From WHTB01 sp050699035 (lineage in GTDB: Bacteria; Actinomycetota; Actinomycetes; Propionibacteriales; Nocardioidaceae), in contig JBOHDE010000061.1 of NCBI GenBank assembly GCA_050699035.1, positions 1 to 18,483 of the forward strand: DNA of 18,483 nt, given 5' to 3'. Under the pieces are notes generated by a model that was given only the letters and a program-made list of their open reading frames with translations, had not been told where the DNA came from and did not search any database. Below are positions 1 to 6,772 of the stretch, piece by piece. The translations under genes were made by a program, and so were the position numbers. The number at the start of each line of letters is the position of its first letter. The stretch's first letter is position 1.

Positions 1-720
1 CGCAAGAGCCTGGAGGCCGCGCACGGCATGTTCATCGCCGAGGGGGAGAAGGTGGTCCGGCGCGCCGTCGACGCGGGGTACGAGGTGCGGTCCCTGCTGA
101 TGGCCGAGCGCTGGCTGGACGGTCTGTCCGACGTGCTCGCGACGGCCGACTTCCCGTGCTACGTGGTGAGCGAGGACGTTGCGGAGCGGGTCACCGGCTT
201 CCATGTGCACCGCGGTGCGCTGGCCTCGATGCTCCGCCGGCCGCTGCCGTCGCTCGACGACGTGCTCGCGGATGCCTCGCGTGTCGTGGTGCTCGAGGAC
301 GTCGTCGACCACACCAACGTGGGGGCGATCATGCGGGCAGCCGCCGGGCTCGGCGCGGACGCCGTACTCCTGTCGCCGCGATGTGCCGACCCGCTCTACC
401 GGCGCTCGGTGAAGGTGTCGATGGGTGCGGTGTTCGCACTGCCGTGGACCCGCGTGGAGGACTGGTACGACGCGCTGCCGCGGCTGCGGGCGGCCGGCTT
501 CCGGACCGTCGCACTCACCCTCGCCGGCGACGCCGTCGACCTCGCCGACGTGCCCGCCGCGGCACGGACCGCCCTCGTGCTCGGATCGGAGGGCCCGGGA
601 CTCAGCCGGCGGTGGCAGGAGACGGCCGACGTACGCGCCCGGATCCCGATGCGGGCCGGCATCGACTCGCTCAACGTCGCCGCGGCCGCCGCGGTGGCCT
701 GCTACGCCCTCTGGTCGTGA
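1..720 (+). CDS. TrmH/SpoU-family RNA 2'-O-ribose methyltransferase (5' end outside window)
   Basis: The frame is open from the first base, so an ATG at base 28 is probably internal; FIAEGEKVVRRA is typical of the N-terminal substrate-binding region of this family. The SPOUT methyltransferase domain follows with its three motifs. Motif 1 is DHTNVGAIMRAAAGLGADAV (around bases 310-365), with the conserved Asn and Arg. Motif 2 is ALVLGSEGPGLS (around 568-603). Motif 3 is IPMRAGIDSLNVAAAAAVA (around 643-700), which with motif 2 forms the knotted S-adenosylmethionine site. Family members methylate a ribose 2'-hydroxyl in rRNA or tRNA in the cytoplasm. The exact target cannot be told from sequence. 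The gene converges on def and is followed by a long hairpin. Confidence 0.93.
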   Translation, partial: RKSLEAAHGMFIAEGEKVVRRAVDAGYEVRSLLMAERWLDGLSDVLATADFPCYVVSEDVAERVTGFHVHRGALASMLRRPLPSLDDVLADASRVVVLEDVVDHTNVGAIMRAAAGLGADAVLLSPRCADPLYRRSVKVSMGAVFALPWTRVEDWYDALPRLRAAGFRTVALTLAGDAVDLADVPAAARTALVLGSEGPGLSRRWQETADVRARIPMRAGIDSLNVAAAAAVACYALWS

Positions 721-723
721 GAC

Positions 724-767
724 TTGTCAGGCAGTACGTGCGCCATGCCGCACGTTCCGTCTGACAA
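724..767. terminator. Long inverted repeat between convergent genes, probable bidirectional terminator
   Basis: The arms are 724-742 and 749-767, 19 bases each with 16 matching, around the 6-base loop CCATGC. One of the three mismatches is a G-U wobble in plus-strand RNA. The element fills the gap between the methyltransferase stop (718-720) and the def stop (complement 768-770), so it can end transcripts from both sides. There is no T-tract, as is common in high-GC actinobacteria. Confidence 0.6.
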
Positions 768-1334
768 CTAGGGCGTGGCGGCCGGCCAGCCGGGGGGAAA
801 GTCGTCGGACCGGTCCTCGGACTCCTGGTAGAGCTTCTTCCTGGCCCGCTTGCTGATCCGGTCACCGAACACCGTGCCGAACAAGTGGTCGGTCTCGTGC
901 TGCAGACAGCGCGCGAGGAGGCCGTTGCCGGCGTACGAGACGGGCGCACCGGTGTGGTCCACGCCGGTCACCCGGGCGAAGTCGGGGCGGGCGCAGGGCA
1001 CGAAGGCGCCGGGCAGCGACAGGCAGCCCTCGTCGTCCTCGTCGAGCATGCGGTCCTTGCCCTCGGGCAGCTCCAGCACCGGGTTGCACACGATGCCGCG
1101 GTGGATCACGCCGTCGTCGTCGGGGCAGGCGAACACGAACACCTTGAGGTCGACGCCGACCTGGTTGGCGGCCAGCCCGACCCCCTCGGCCGCGTGCATG
1201 GTGGCGACCAGGTCGGCGACCAGGGTGGCGAGCTCGTCGTCGAACACCTCGACAGTCTTGAGCTCGCGGTGCATCACCGGGTCTCCCCACCGCGTGATCG
1301 GGCGCGGCGTTCCCCCGGTGGGCAGGGTCGTCAT
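768..1334 (-). CDS. def: Peptide deformylase
   Basis: Removes the formyl group from the N-terminal formyl-methionine of nascent proteins at the ribosome. The 188-residue protein has all three family motifs: GVGLAANQVG (51-60), EGCLSLPG (102-109, metal ligand Cys104) and QHETDH (145-150, metal ligands His146 and His150, catalytic Glu147). Length is normal for an actinobacterial deformylase. The ATG is preceded by AGGAG (complement 1343-1347) eight bases upstream. It lies 24 bases downstream of the DUF2252 gene on the same strand, so the two are probably co-transcribed. Its stop directly abuts the 724-767 hairpin. Function is secure. Whether this is the only deformylase in the genome cannot be seen here. 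Confidence 0.96.
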   Translation of the reverse strand: MTTLPTGGTPRPITRWGDPVMHRELKTVEVFDDELATLVADLVATMHAAEGVGLAANQVGVDLKVFVFACPDDDGVIHRGIVCNPVLELPEGKDRMLDEDDEGCLSLPGAFVPCARPDFARVTGVDHTGAPVSYAGNGLLARCLQHETDHLFGTVFGDRISKRARKKLYQESEDRSDDFPPGWPAATP

Positions 1335-1358
1335 CCGGTCGTCTCCTCGTACGGTGCG

Positions 1359-2675
1359 TCAGGTTGCGGACAGCCCGGCGATCGCACCTTCGCGGAACGC
1401 GTCCACGAAGAGCGCGTGGTCCCGCCGGGCGGTCACAGCGTAGGACACCCCGAAGTCGACCAGGTCACCGACGAACCCGTCGACGTCGTCACCGACGATC
1501 CCGGAGATCGCCTCCTCCGTCTGGAACTCGACCAGGTCCTGGTCGCTGTCCTCGTCGGAGGCACAGTGGATCTTGGCGGTCGCGCGGCCGAGGCTCTCCA
1601 GCACCGGCACGATGTCGGCAGGCTCGGTGATCTCGGACCAGTCGAGGTCCGCCTCGTACGGTGAGAGCTCGTCGACGACGAAGCCGACGTCGTGGACCGT
1701 CGTCCAGCCGAGGAACGGGTCGCTGTGCGCCTGCAGCGCACGCTGGCTCACCACCGTCCGGTGCCCGTCGTGCTCGAAGTAGTCGCGCACACCCGCGTCG
1801 TCGACGACCACACCGGCGGCGGCGGCGTTGCCCTGTTTCATCGACAGCACGATGTCGTTCTCTAGCGCCTGGTTGTAGCCCTCGATCAACACGTTGTACG
1901 CCGGGAGACCGGCGCTGCCGATGCCGAAGCCGCTGCGCCCGACGACGTCCTTGACGTCGTAGAACACGTCGCGCCGGTCCCGCTTCGACGCGGGGATGGT
2001 CGCGAGGTAACGGTCGAACGCCGCCAGCACGACCGACCGCTCCGACGCGCTCAGGTGGCGGGCGCTCGCGGTGTCACGGAACCGGCGCTCGTTGTCGATC
2101 ACCACCGTCATCGAGTCCAACAGCGCGATCCGGGTCGAGGCCCGGGCCGCCAGGAGTACGTCATGGATGGCGCCGTCGGTGTTGTCGAGACGAAGGGCGA
2201 ACTCGTCGTCGTCGGCCACCTCGACGTAACGGCGCACCTGGTCGACGTACGCATGCAGGTAGGTCGCCGCCAGCTCGCGGATGTCGGAGTCGGGGAGCGC
2301 CTTCTGCCAGCCCAGCAAGGCCAGGCTCGCGACGAACCGGCGCAGGTCCCAGGAGAAGTGCCCGACGTACGCCTCGTCGAAGTCGTTGACGTCGAACACG
2401 AGCACGCCCTCGCTGTTCATGTACGTGCCGAAGTTCTCCGCGTGCAGGTCGCCGTGGATCCACACCCGCGACGTGCGCTCGTCGGCCCAGCGGTCGTCGA
2501 GGTCGGCCAGGTCCGCGACGAAGAGGCAGGCCGTCCCCCGGAAGAACGCGAACGGGTCCGCGGCCATCTTGCGGAACTTGGTACGGAAGCCGGCCGGGTC
2601 GGCGGTCATCAGCGGCGCGAACGCCGCCACCAGGACGTCGATGATCTGCTGTTGCCGCCGCGCACCGCCTGACAT
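1359..2675 (-). CDS. DUF2252 family protein (kinase-like fold suspected)
   Basis: A 438-residue protein of the DUF2252 family, which is common in actinobacteria and has no settled function. Visible hallmarks are FFRGTACLF (44-52), VWIHGDLHAENFG (71-83), FDVNDFDEA (94-102) and WDLRRF (109-114). The HGDLHxxN and DFD pattern resembles the catalytic loop and metal-binding Asp of aminoglycoside-phosphotransferase-like kinases. A phosphotransferase role is therefore a reasonable inference, but no substrate can be named. No signal peptide or membrane segment is seen. The start ATG lies seven bases after a TACGCT box (complement 2683-2688) with no Shine-Dalgarno, which suggests leaderless translation. 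It is the first gene of a likely two-gene unit with def. Confidence 0.9.
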   Translation of the reverse strand: MSGGARRQQQIIDVLVAAFAPLMTADPAGFRTKFRKMAADPFAFFRGTACLFVADLADLDDRWADERTSRVWIHGDLHAENFGTYMNSEGVLVFDVNDFDEAYVGHFSWDLRRFVASLALLGWQKALPDSDIRELAATYLHAYVDQVRRYVEVADDDEFALRLDNTDGAIHDVLLAARASTRIALLDSMTVVIDNERRFRDTASARHLSASERSVVLAAFDRYLATIPASKRDRRDVFYDVKDVVGRSGFGIGSAGLPAYNVLIEGYNQALENDIVLSMKQGNAAAAGVVVDDAGVRDYFEHDGHRTVVSQRALQAHSDPFLGWTTVHDVGFVVDELSPYEADLDWSEITEPADIVPVLESLGRATAKIHCASDEDSDQDLVEFQTEEAISGIVGDDVDGFVGDLVDFGVSYAVTARRDHALFVDAFREGAIAGLSAT

Positions 2676-2682
2676 GCGGACC

Positions 2683-2688
2683 AGCGTA
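2683..2688 (-). promoter_or_regulatory. Likely -10 box of a leaderless promoter for the DUF2252 gene
   Basis: Read on the minus strand, TACGCT is followed by seven bases (GGTCCGC) and then the ATG. A TANNNT box this close to the start places transcription initiation at or next to the start codon. No Shine-Dalgarno is present. Confidence 0.5.
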
Positions 2689-2704
2689 GGCAGGTGTGAG
2701 TGCG

Positions 2705-2714
2705 GCCACGTGGC
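2705..2714. promoter_or_regulatory. 10-bp perfect palindrome in the divergent promoter, candidate operator
   Basis: GCCACGTGGC is a perfect palindrome close to the midpoint of the 71-bp gap between the divergent DUF2252 and acyl-CoA dehydrogenase starts. It lies in the -35 zone of both inferred promoters, so one bound regulator could act on both. The regulator is unknown. Confidence 0.3.
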
Positions 2715-2733
2715 GCTGCCTGTAAACGCCAGT

Positions 2734-2739
2734 TACGGT
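2734..2739 (+). promoter_or_regulatory. Likely -10 box of a leaderless promoter for the acyl-CoA dehydrogenase operon
   Basis: TACGGT is followed by seven bases and then the ATG at 2747. No ribosome-binding site lies between. The same TACGGT-N7-ATG arrangement recurs at 7569. Confidence 0.5.
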
Positions 2740-2746
2740 TGACCGC

Positions 2747-4075
2747 ATGACATCCGCCAAACGCGACCCGCTCGGGGTCGGCGTCGCCGTGCTCAACCGG
2801 CTGGCCGGCGCCAAGGTCCTCGACCGCTTCGGCCTCCGCAAGCCCACCGAGCGGGCCGTCTTCCAGGGCACCCGCACCGGGTTTCGCACGCTGGGGGCGC
2901 TGAACCGCACGTTCCGCGCGGGATCCCGACTGGCCAAGCCGGCCCGGCTGCCCGCGGCGTCGTCGGACGGCCGGTTCGACCTGACGCCGACCGGGGACCA
3001 GCAGATGATCGTCGGCGTGGTGACCGAGTTCGCCGCGGAGGTGCTGCGCCCGGCGGCGGCCGAGGCCAACGACGCCTGTGCCACGCCGGAGCCGATCCTC
3101 AAGCAGACCGGCGATCTCGGGCTGACCCTGATCGAGGTGCCCGAGGAGCTCGGCGGCATCGTCACCGAGCGGTCGACGACGACCGGGGTCCTGGTAGCCG
3201 AGGCGATGGCGCACGGCGACATGGGCCTCGCGGTGGCCTGCCTCGCCCCCTCGGCCGTGAGTACGGCGATCTCGCTGTGGGGTGACGAGCAGCAGCAGGC
3301 GACGTACCTCCCCGCGTTCACCGGCGACGAGATCCCGACGGCCGCGCTGACCGTGATGGAGCCGCGGCCGCTGTTCGACCCGTTCGTGCTGCAGTCCTCG
3401 GCCCGCCGGACGACCGACGGCTTCGTGCTCGACGGCGTGAAGTCGATGGTCCCGCGCGGCGCCGACGCCGAGCTGTTCGTGGTGGCCGCCGACCTCGACG
3501 GCCGGCCGGCGCTGTTCGTCGTCGAGTCCGACACCGCCGGGCTGGAGATCGAGGCGGAGCCGGCGATGGGCCTGCGCGCGGCGAGCATGAGCCGGCTCCT
3601 GCTCAGCGGCGTCCAGCTGCCCGCGAGCGCGCTGCTCGGCGGGGCGGACGCCGAGACGCACGCCGACTCGTACGCCGAGTGCGTGCGGCTGTCCCGGCTC
3701 GGCTGGTGCGCGTTGTCCCTGGGTACGTCGAAGGCCGTCCTCGACTACGTCACGCCGTACGTCAACGAGCGGCAGGCCTTCGGCGAGCCGGTGAGCCACC
3801 GCCAGTCGGTGGCCTTCATGGTCGCCAACATCGCGATCGAGCTCGAGGGCATGCGGCTGGTGACCTACCGCGCCGCGGCCCGAGCCGAGCGCGGCAAGCC
3901 GTTCGCGCGGGAGACCGCGCTGGCCCGCCGGCTGTGCGCCGAGCGCGGCATGCAGATCGGCACCGACGGCGTGCAGCTGCTCGGCGGCCACGGTTTCGTC
4001 AAGGAGCACCCGGTCGAGCGGTGGTACCGCGACCTCCGGGCGATCGGCCTGATGGAAGGTGGGGTGCTGGTCTGA
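2747..4075 (+). CDS. Acyl-CoA dehydrogenase family subunit with degenerate middle-domain motif
   Basis: A 442-residue FadE-like protein. Residues 1-78 form a basic extension not usual in the family; the dehydrogenase fold begins near FDLTPTGDQQ (77-86). The middle domain lacks the usual TEP-GxGSD flavin/substrate motif and reads TVMEPRPLFDPFVL (202-215). The C-terminal domain keeps the contacts that in homo-oligomeric family members grip the FAD of a neighbouring subunit: RQAFG (342-346) and QLLGGHGF (410-417). The usual catalytic-base position reads MEGG (436-439), and the chain ends soon after. This suggests a partner subunit that completes the FAD site of the next gene's product rather than a self-sufficient enzyme. 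The stop TGA overlaps the next ATG by one base, so the two are translationally coupled. Substrate is unknown. Confidence 0.9.
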   Translation: MTSAKRDPLGVGVAVLNRLAGAKVLDRFGLRKPTERAVFQGTRTGFRTLGALNRTFRAGSRLAKPARLPAASSDGRFDLTPTGDQQMIVGVVTEFAAEVLRPAAAEANDACATPEPILKQTGDLGLTLIEVPEELGGIVTERSTTTGVLVAEAMAHGDMGLAVACLAPSAVSTAISLWGDEQQQATYLPAFTGDEIPTAALTVMEPRPLFDPFVLQSSARRTTDGFVLDGVKSMVPRGADAELFVVAADLDGRPALFVVESDTAGLEIEAEPAMGLRAASMSRLLLSGVQLPASALLGGADAETHADSYAECVRLSRLGWCALSLGTSKAVLDYVTPYVNERQAFGEPVSHRQSVAFMVANIAIELEGMRLVTYRAAARAERGKPFARETALARRLCAERGMQIGTDGVQLLGGHGFVKEHPVERWYRDLRAIGLMEGGVLV

Positions 4076-5289
4076 TGATCAACCTCGAGGTCCCGAGAAA
4101 GTTCCGCGGGTTCGTCAACCAGGCGCACCAGGTCGCGGCCGAGATGCTGCGCCCGAACTCCCGCAAGTACGACCTGGCCGAGCACGCGTACCCCAAGGAA
4201 CTCGACATGCTCGCCGCCATGGTGGACGGGTTGAGCGCCTCCGGCGCCGGCAGCGGCGCCGGCGCGACCGGCGTCCGGCAGGCCGAGGACAACGGCGATG
4301 ATGGCAAGGTACGCAACGGCTCGCACCTGTCGTCGGTGCTGTCGATCATGGAGATGTGCTGGGGTGACGTCGGGCTGTTGCTGTCGATGCCCCGGCAGGG
4401 TCTCGGCAACTCCGCGATCGCCTCGGTCGCCGACGCCGAGCAGCACGAGCGGTTCGACGGTCTGTGGGCCGGGATGGCGATCACCGAGCCCGGCACCGGC
4501 TCCGACTCGGCCAACATCCAGACCACGGCCGTGCGCGACGGCGACGACTATGTGCTCAACGGCGAGAAGATCTTCGTCACCGCGGGGGACCGCTGCGACG
4601 CCGTCGTGGTGTGGGCGACCCTCGACAAGAGCCTCGGCCGGGAGGCGATCAAGTCGCTCGTGGTCACCAAGGGCACGCCGGGAATGACGGTCGAGCGGCT
4701 GGAGCACAAGCTCGGCATCCGGGCGTCGGACACCGCGACGATCCGGTTCGAGGACTGCCGCGTACCTGCGGCCAACCTGCTCGGCAGCCCCGACATCGAC
4801 ACCGGCAAGGGCTTCGCCGGCGTGATGCAGACGTTCGACAACACCCGCCCGCTGGTCGCCGCGATGGCGGTCGGCTGCGCGCGGGCGTCGCTCGAGCTGA
4901 CCCGTGACCTGCTCAAGGATGCGGGCGTCGAGGTCGACTACGACCGGCCGGCGGCGCTGCAGTCGGCGGCTGCGGCGACGTACCTCGCGATGGAGGCCGA
5001 CTGGGAAGCGGCCTACCTGCTCACTCTGCAGGCGGCCTGGATGGCCGACAACGGCAAACCCAACTCGCTGGAGGCCTCGATGGCCAAGGCCAAGGCGGGC
5101 CGGGTCGGCAACGACGTCACGCTGCGCTGCGTCGAGCTGGCCGGCAGCGTCGGCTACAGCGAGCACGAGCTGCTGGAGAAGTGGGCGCGCGACTCGAAGA
5201 TCCTCGACATCTTCGAGGGCACCCAGCAGATCCAACAGCTGATCGTGGCCCGGCGCATCCTCGGCAAGACGTCCGCGGAGCTCAGGTAG
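4075..5289 (+). CDS. Acyl-CoA dehydrogenase, probable catalytic subunit of a heteromeric pair
   Basis: Predicted to oxidise an acyl-CoA to the 2,3-enoyl-CoA using FAD. The 404-residue protein keeps the middle-domain motif TEPGTGSD (137-144), NGEKIFVTAG (162-171) and the C-terminal IFEGTQQIQ (379-387), where Glu381 aligns with the catalytic base of medium-chain acyl-CoA dehydrogenase. The C-terminal domain lacks the Arg-x-x-Phe-Gly FAD motif and has AGSVGYS (356-362) in place of Gln-x-x-Gly-Gly-x-Gly. The preceding subunit keeps both. A Gly/Ala-rich insert lies at about residues 52-82. The frame is open well upstream, inside the previous gene, but the ATG at 4075 is preferred: it overlaps the upstream stop (TGATG), follows a purine-rich GGAAGGTGGGG, and gives the expected N-terminus. 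Substrate chain type cannot be told. Confidence 0.92.
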   Translation: MINLEVPRKFRGFVNQAHQVAAEMLRPNSRKYDLAEHAYPKELDMLAAMVDGLSASGAGSGAGATGVRQAEDNGDDGKVRNGSHLSSVLSIMEMCWGDVGLLLSMPRQGLGNSAIASVADAEQHERFDGLWAGMAITEPGTGSDSANIQTTAVRDGDDYVLNGEKIFVTAGDRCDAVVVWATLDKSLGREAIKSLVVTKGTPGMTVERLEHKLGIRASDTATIRFEDCRVPAANLLGSPDIDTGKGFAGVMQTFDNTRPLVAAMAVGCARASLELTRDLLKDAGVEVDYDRPAALQSAAAATYLAMEADWEAAYLLTLQAAWMADNGKPNSLEASMAKAKAGRVGNDVTLRCVELAGSVGYSEHELLEKWARDSKILDIFEGTQQIQQLIVARRILGKTSAELR

Positions 5290-5343
5290 CGACCGCGACG
5301 CGCTCCTGCAGGTCGGCGTAGCCGGGACGATGATCCGAAGCCC

Positions 5344-5381
5344 TCGACATCGTGAGCGGGTGTCCGTACACTTGTCCGTAC
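5344..5381 (+). promoter_or_regulatory. Toxin-antitoxin promoter with overlapping direct-repeat operator
   Basis: TCGACA (5344-5349) and TACACT (5367-5372) make a -35/-10 pair with a 17-base spacer. Two exact copies of TGTCCGTAC (5361-5369 and 5373-5381) lie 12 bases apart, overlap the -10 box on both sides, and sit just upstream of the antitoxin. Antitoxins with a ribbon-helix-helix fold commonly bind repeated half-sites in their own promoter, so autorepression is likely. Confidence 0.5.
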
Positions 5382-5404
5382 GAACCATGAGGAGGTGGTC
5401 GGCG

Positions 5405-5683
5405 ATGCCAGCAGCGTCTGCTCGTCTGGAGTTTCGGGTTCGTCCGGAACTCAAGTCACGGATCGAGCACGCCGCAGAACTCGTGCACGAGCCGGTCAGC
5501 GAGTTTGCCCGGACTGCGGCGGAGGAGAAGGCCGAGCGCGTCATTCGTGAGCACGAGGCCACCACCACGGTGCCGGCCGAGTTCTTTGATGACCTCCTCG
5601 ACGCGCTCGACGCTCCGCCACGTGCCAACGCAGCGCTCAGTCGTGCGGCAAGGAAGGCTCGCGAAACACGTGCACGCGACTGA
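5405..5683 (+). CDS. DUF1778-type antitoxin (TacA-like, ribbon-helix-helix)
   Basis: A 92-residue protein. The N-terminal ARLEFRVRPELKSRIEHAAE (residues 6-25) fits the beta strand and helix of a ribbon-helix-helix DNA-binding fold typical of DUF1778 antitoxins. The C-terminal part (PAEFFDDLLDALDAPPRANA) matches the toxin-neutralising tail of the family. The ATG at 5405 is chosen because AGGAGG (5390-5395) lies nine bases upstream; other ATGs at 5330 and 5387 precede or overlap that site. The GNAT toxin starts two bases after the stop, the standard antitoxin-first order. The likely role is to bind and block the acetyltransferase and, with it, repress the promoter at 5344-5381. Codon use is less GC-biased than in neighbouring genes. 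Confidence 0.85.
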   Translation: MPAASARLEFRVRPELKSRIEHAAELVHEPVSEFARTAAEEKAERVIREHEATTTVPAEFFDDLLDALDAPPRANAALSRAARKARETRARD

Positions 5684-5685
5684 GG

Positions 5686-6189
5686 GTGAGCTTGCGATCC
5701 GAGCGGTTCGATCCCGAGCGGCACGACGTCCGCGAGTTCGTTTGCGGTGAGCCGTCTCTGGACACGTGGTTGCGTGAGCAGGCCGCCCACTCGGCGCCTC
5801 GTCGGACGGCACGCACGTGGGTCTGGGTGGACGAAGACGGTGCGGTCGTGGGCTACTACGCCCTGGCCGCCCACAAGGTGGTACGCGATGACGCTCCAAG
5901 CAGGATTGGTCGGGGTGGACCGCTAGAGATTCCGGCGGTCCTGCTGGCCCGCCTCGCGTTGTCCGAGTTCCTGCGTGGGCAGGGCCTCGGAGCGGTCCTG
6001 GTTGCCGACGGACTGCAGCGGGTAGTCGATGCGACACAAACGGTCGCTGCGCGTGTCGTCGTCGTGGACGCCCTGCACGAGCGAGTTGCCCAGTTCTACG
6101 AGTCGCTGGGGTTCCGCCGCATTCCAGCAAGCCTGCTCCTGGTGCAGAAGATCGCGGACATCGAGTTGGCGCTCAGGAACTCGGACTGA
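5686..6189 (+). CDS. GNAT-family toxin (TacT-like aminoacyl-tRNA acetyltransferase)
   Basis: Proteins of this type acetylate the amino group of aminoacyl-tRNA from acetyl-CoA and so stop translation. The 167-residue protein has the single GNAT domain and length of the family. It begins LRSERFDPERHDVREFVCGE with the SLDTWLREQA helix (24-33), has LARLALSEFLRGQGLG (87-102) with the acetyl-CoA pyrophosphate loop RGQGLG, and VAQFYESLGF (134-143) with the conserved Tyr. Pairing with a DUF1778 gene two bases upstream is the main support for a toxin role. The GTG start at 5686 has no strong Shine-Dalgarno, so translation is probably coupled to the antitoxin. The amino acid specificity of the target tRNA cannot be read from sequence. 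Confidence 0.85.
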   Translation: MSLRSERFDPERHDVREFVCGEPSLDTWLREQAAHSAPRRTARTWVWVDEDGAVVGYYALAAHKVVRDDAPSRIGRGGPLEIPAVLLARLALSEFLRGQGLGAVLVADGLQRVVDATQTVAARVVVVDALHERVAQFYESLGFRRIPASLLLVQKIADIELALRNSD

Positions 6190-6193
6190 CCCG

Positions 6194-6213
6194 CCCCAAA
6201 GCCATCGTTGGGG
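6194..6213 (+). terminator. Short hairpin after the toxin gene, possible terminator
   Basis: CCCCAA (6194-6199) and TTGGGG (6208-6213) form a perfect 6-bp stem with an 8-base loop, four bases after the toxin stop. There is no T-tract. Confidence 0.4.
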
Positions 6214-6255
6214 TGTGGGCCGACTCCAGCCCGATGATGTGACACCGTCCATCGC

Positions 6256-6630
6256 GTGACGTTGGTCGATGACCGCGGCGACGAGTTGGCGACGGTGATG
6301 GCGCAAGATGACCGAGTGACAGGCATCGACTGGCCCACTCGATGGCAGGCGGAGGCCAAGGAGGCTCTCCAACCCTTTTTCGGGCTCGACGTTCGGCTAC
6401 GCATCGTCGTCGATGACCCCGCTACCGCGATCGACGGCACGGTTGTGGAGGGTTTCGTCTACCTCGACGGCTCCGTCCCGACTGTCATTCACGATCACTC
6501 GGGCCGGTCGGATGTTTACCCGTGGCGGCTATTGGCCGGACCAGTGCTCCGCATCTACGAGCCGACGCCACGGCGCAAGCCGCGCATCGTCTACGCACAT
6601 CCTGGATGGCAACCTCGGCACAGCCAGTAG
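6256..6630 (+). CDS. Hypothetical protein, about 104-124 residues
   Basis: I do not recognise this gene. The frame shows G/C-biased third positions through most of its length, so it is probably real. The protein is soluble, with no signal peptide or membrane helix. The region from GIDWPTRWQAEAKEALQPFF onward looks helical and is followed by a beta-rich, Val/Asp-rich segment. The C-terminal tail is basic (PTPRRKPRIVYAH). The start is uncertain: GTG 6256, ATG 6298 and GTG 6316 are all in frame and none has a good Shine-Dalgarno. The last gives the most compact product, beginning at GIDWP. It follows the toxin-antitoxin pair on the same strand but is separated by 66 bases and a hairpin, so it may be a passenger of the same accessory patch. 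Confidence 0.55.
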   Translation: MTLVDDRGDELATVMAQDDRVTGIDWPTRWQAEAKEALQPFFGLDVRLRIVVDDPATAIDGTVVEGFVYLDGSVPTVIHDHSGRSDVYPWRLLAGPVLRIYEPTPRRKPRIVYAHPGWQPRHSQ

Positions 6631-6757
6631 CAAGCGCACGCTCGTGCCCCCGCTCCGCGCACTTCTACTGAGAACAGGGACGCAATTTCGGACAGTGGGA
6701 TGGGGCGATTGCGCGATGGTGAGGCTGCAAGGACGACGCGTCATCGTTCGTCCGCTT

Positions 6758-6772
6758 GCCAACCGAGTTGGC
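6758..6772 (-). terminator. Hairpin directly after the PCD/VOC gene stop
   Basis: GCCAAC (6758-6763) and GTTGGC (6767-6772) pair perfectly around a 3-base loop. The hairpin is three bases beyond the stop of the minus-strand gene (complement 6776-6778). In the other direction it could serve the gene ending at 6630. The stem is short. Confidence 0.4.

Noticed and set aside
3679..4074. An upstream in-frame extension of the second acyl-CoA dehydrogenase.
   Set aside because: It lies wholly within the first dehydrogenase gene in another frame, is Arg/Ala-rich, and the family N-terminus begins at the ATG at 4075 with a good overlap and purine-rich site.
3865..5874. A 669-codon minus-strand open frame opposite the dehydrogenase and toxin-antitoxin genes.
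   Set aside because: It runs antisense to two well-supported genes, has no motif, and reflects third-position GC bias. Only the tiny frame 5282-5350 was kept as a possible remnant.
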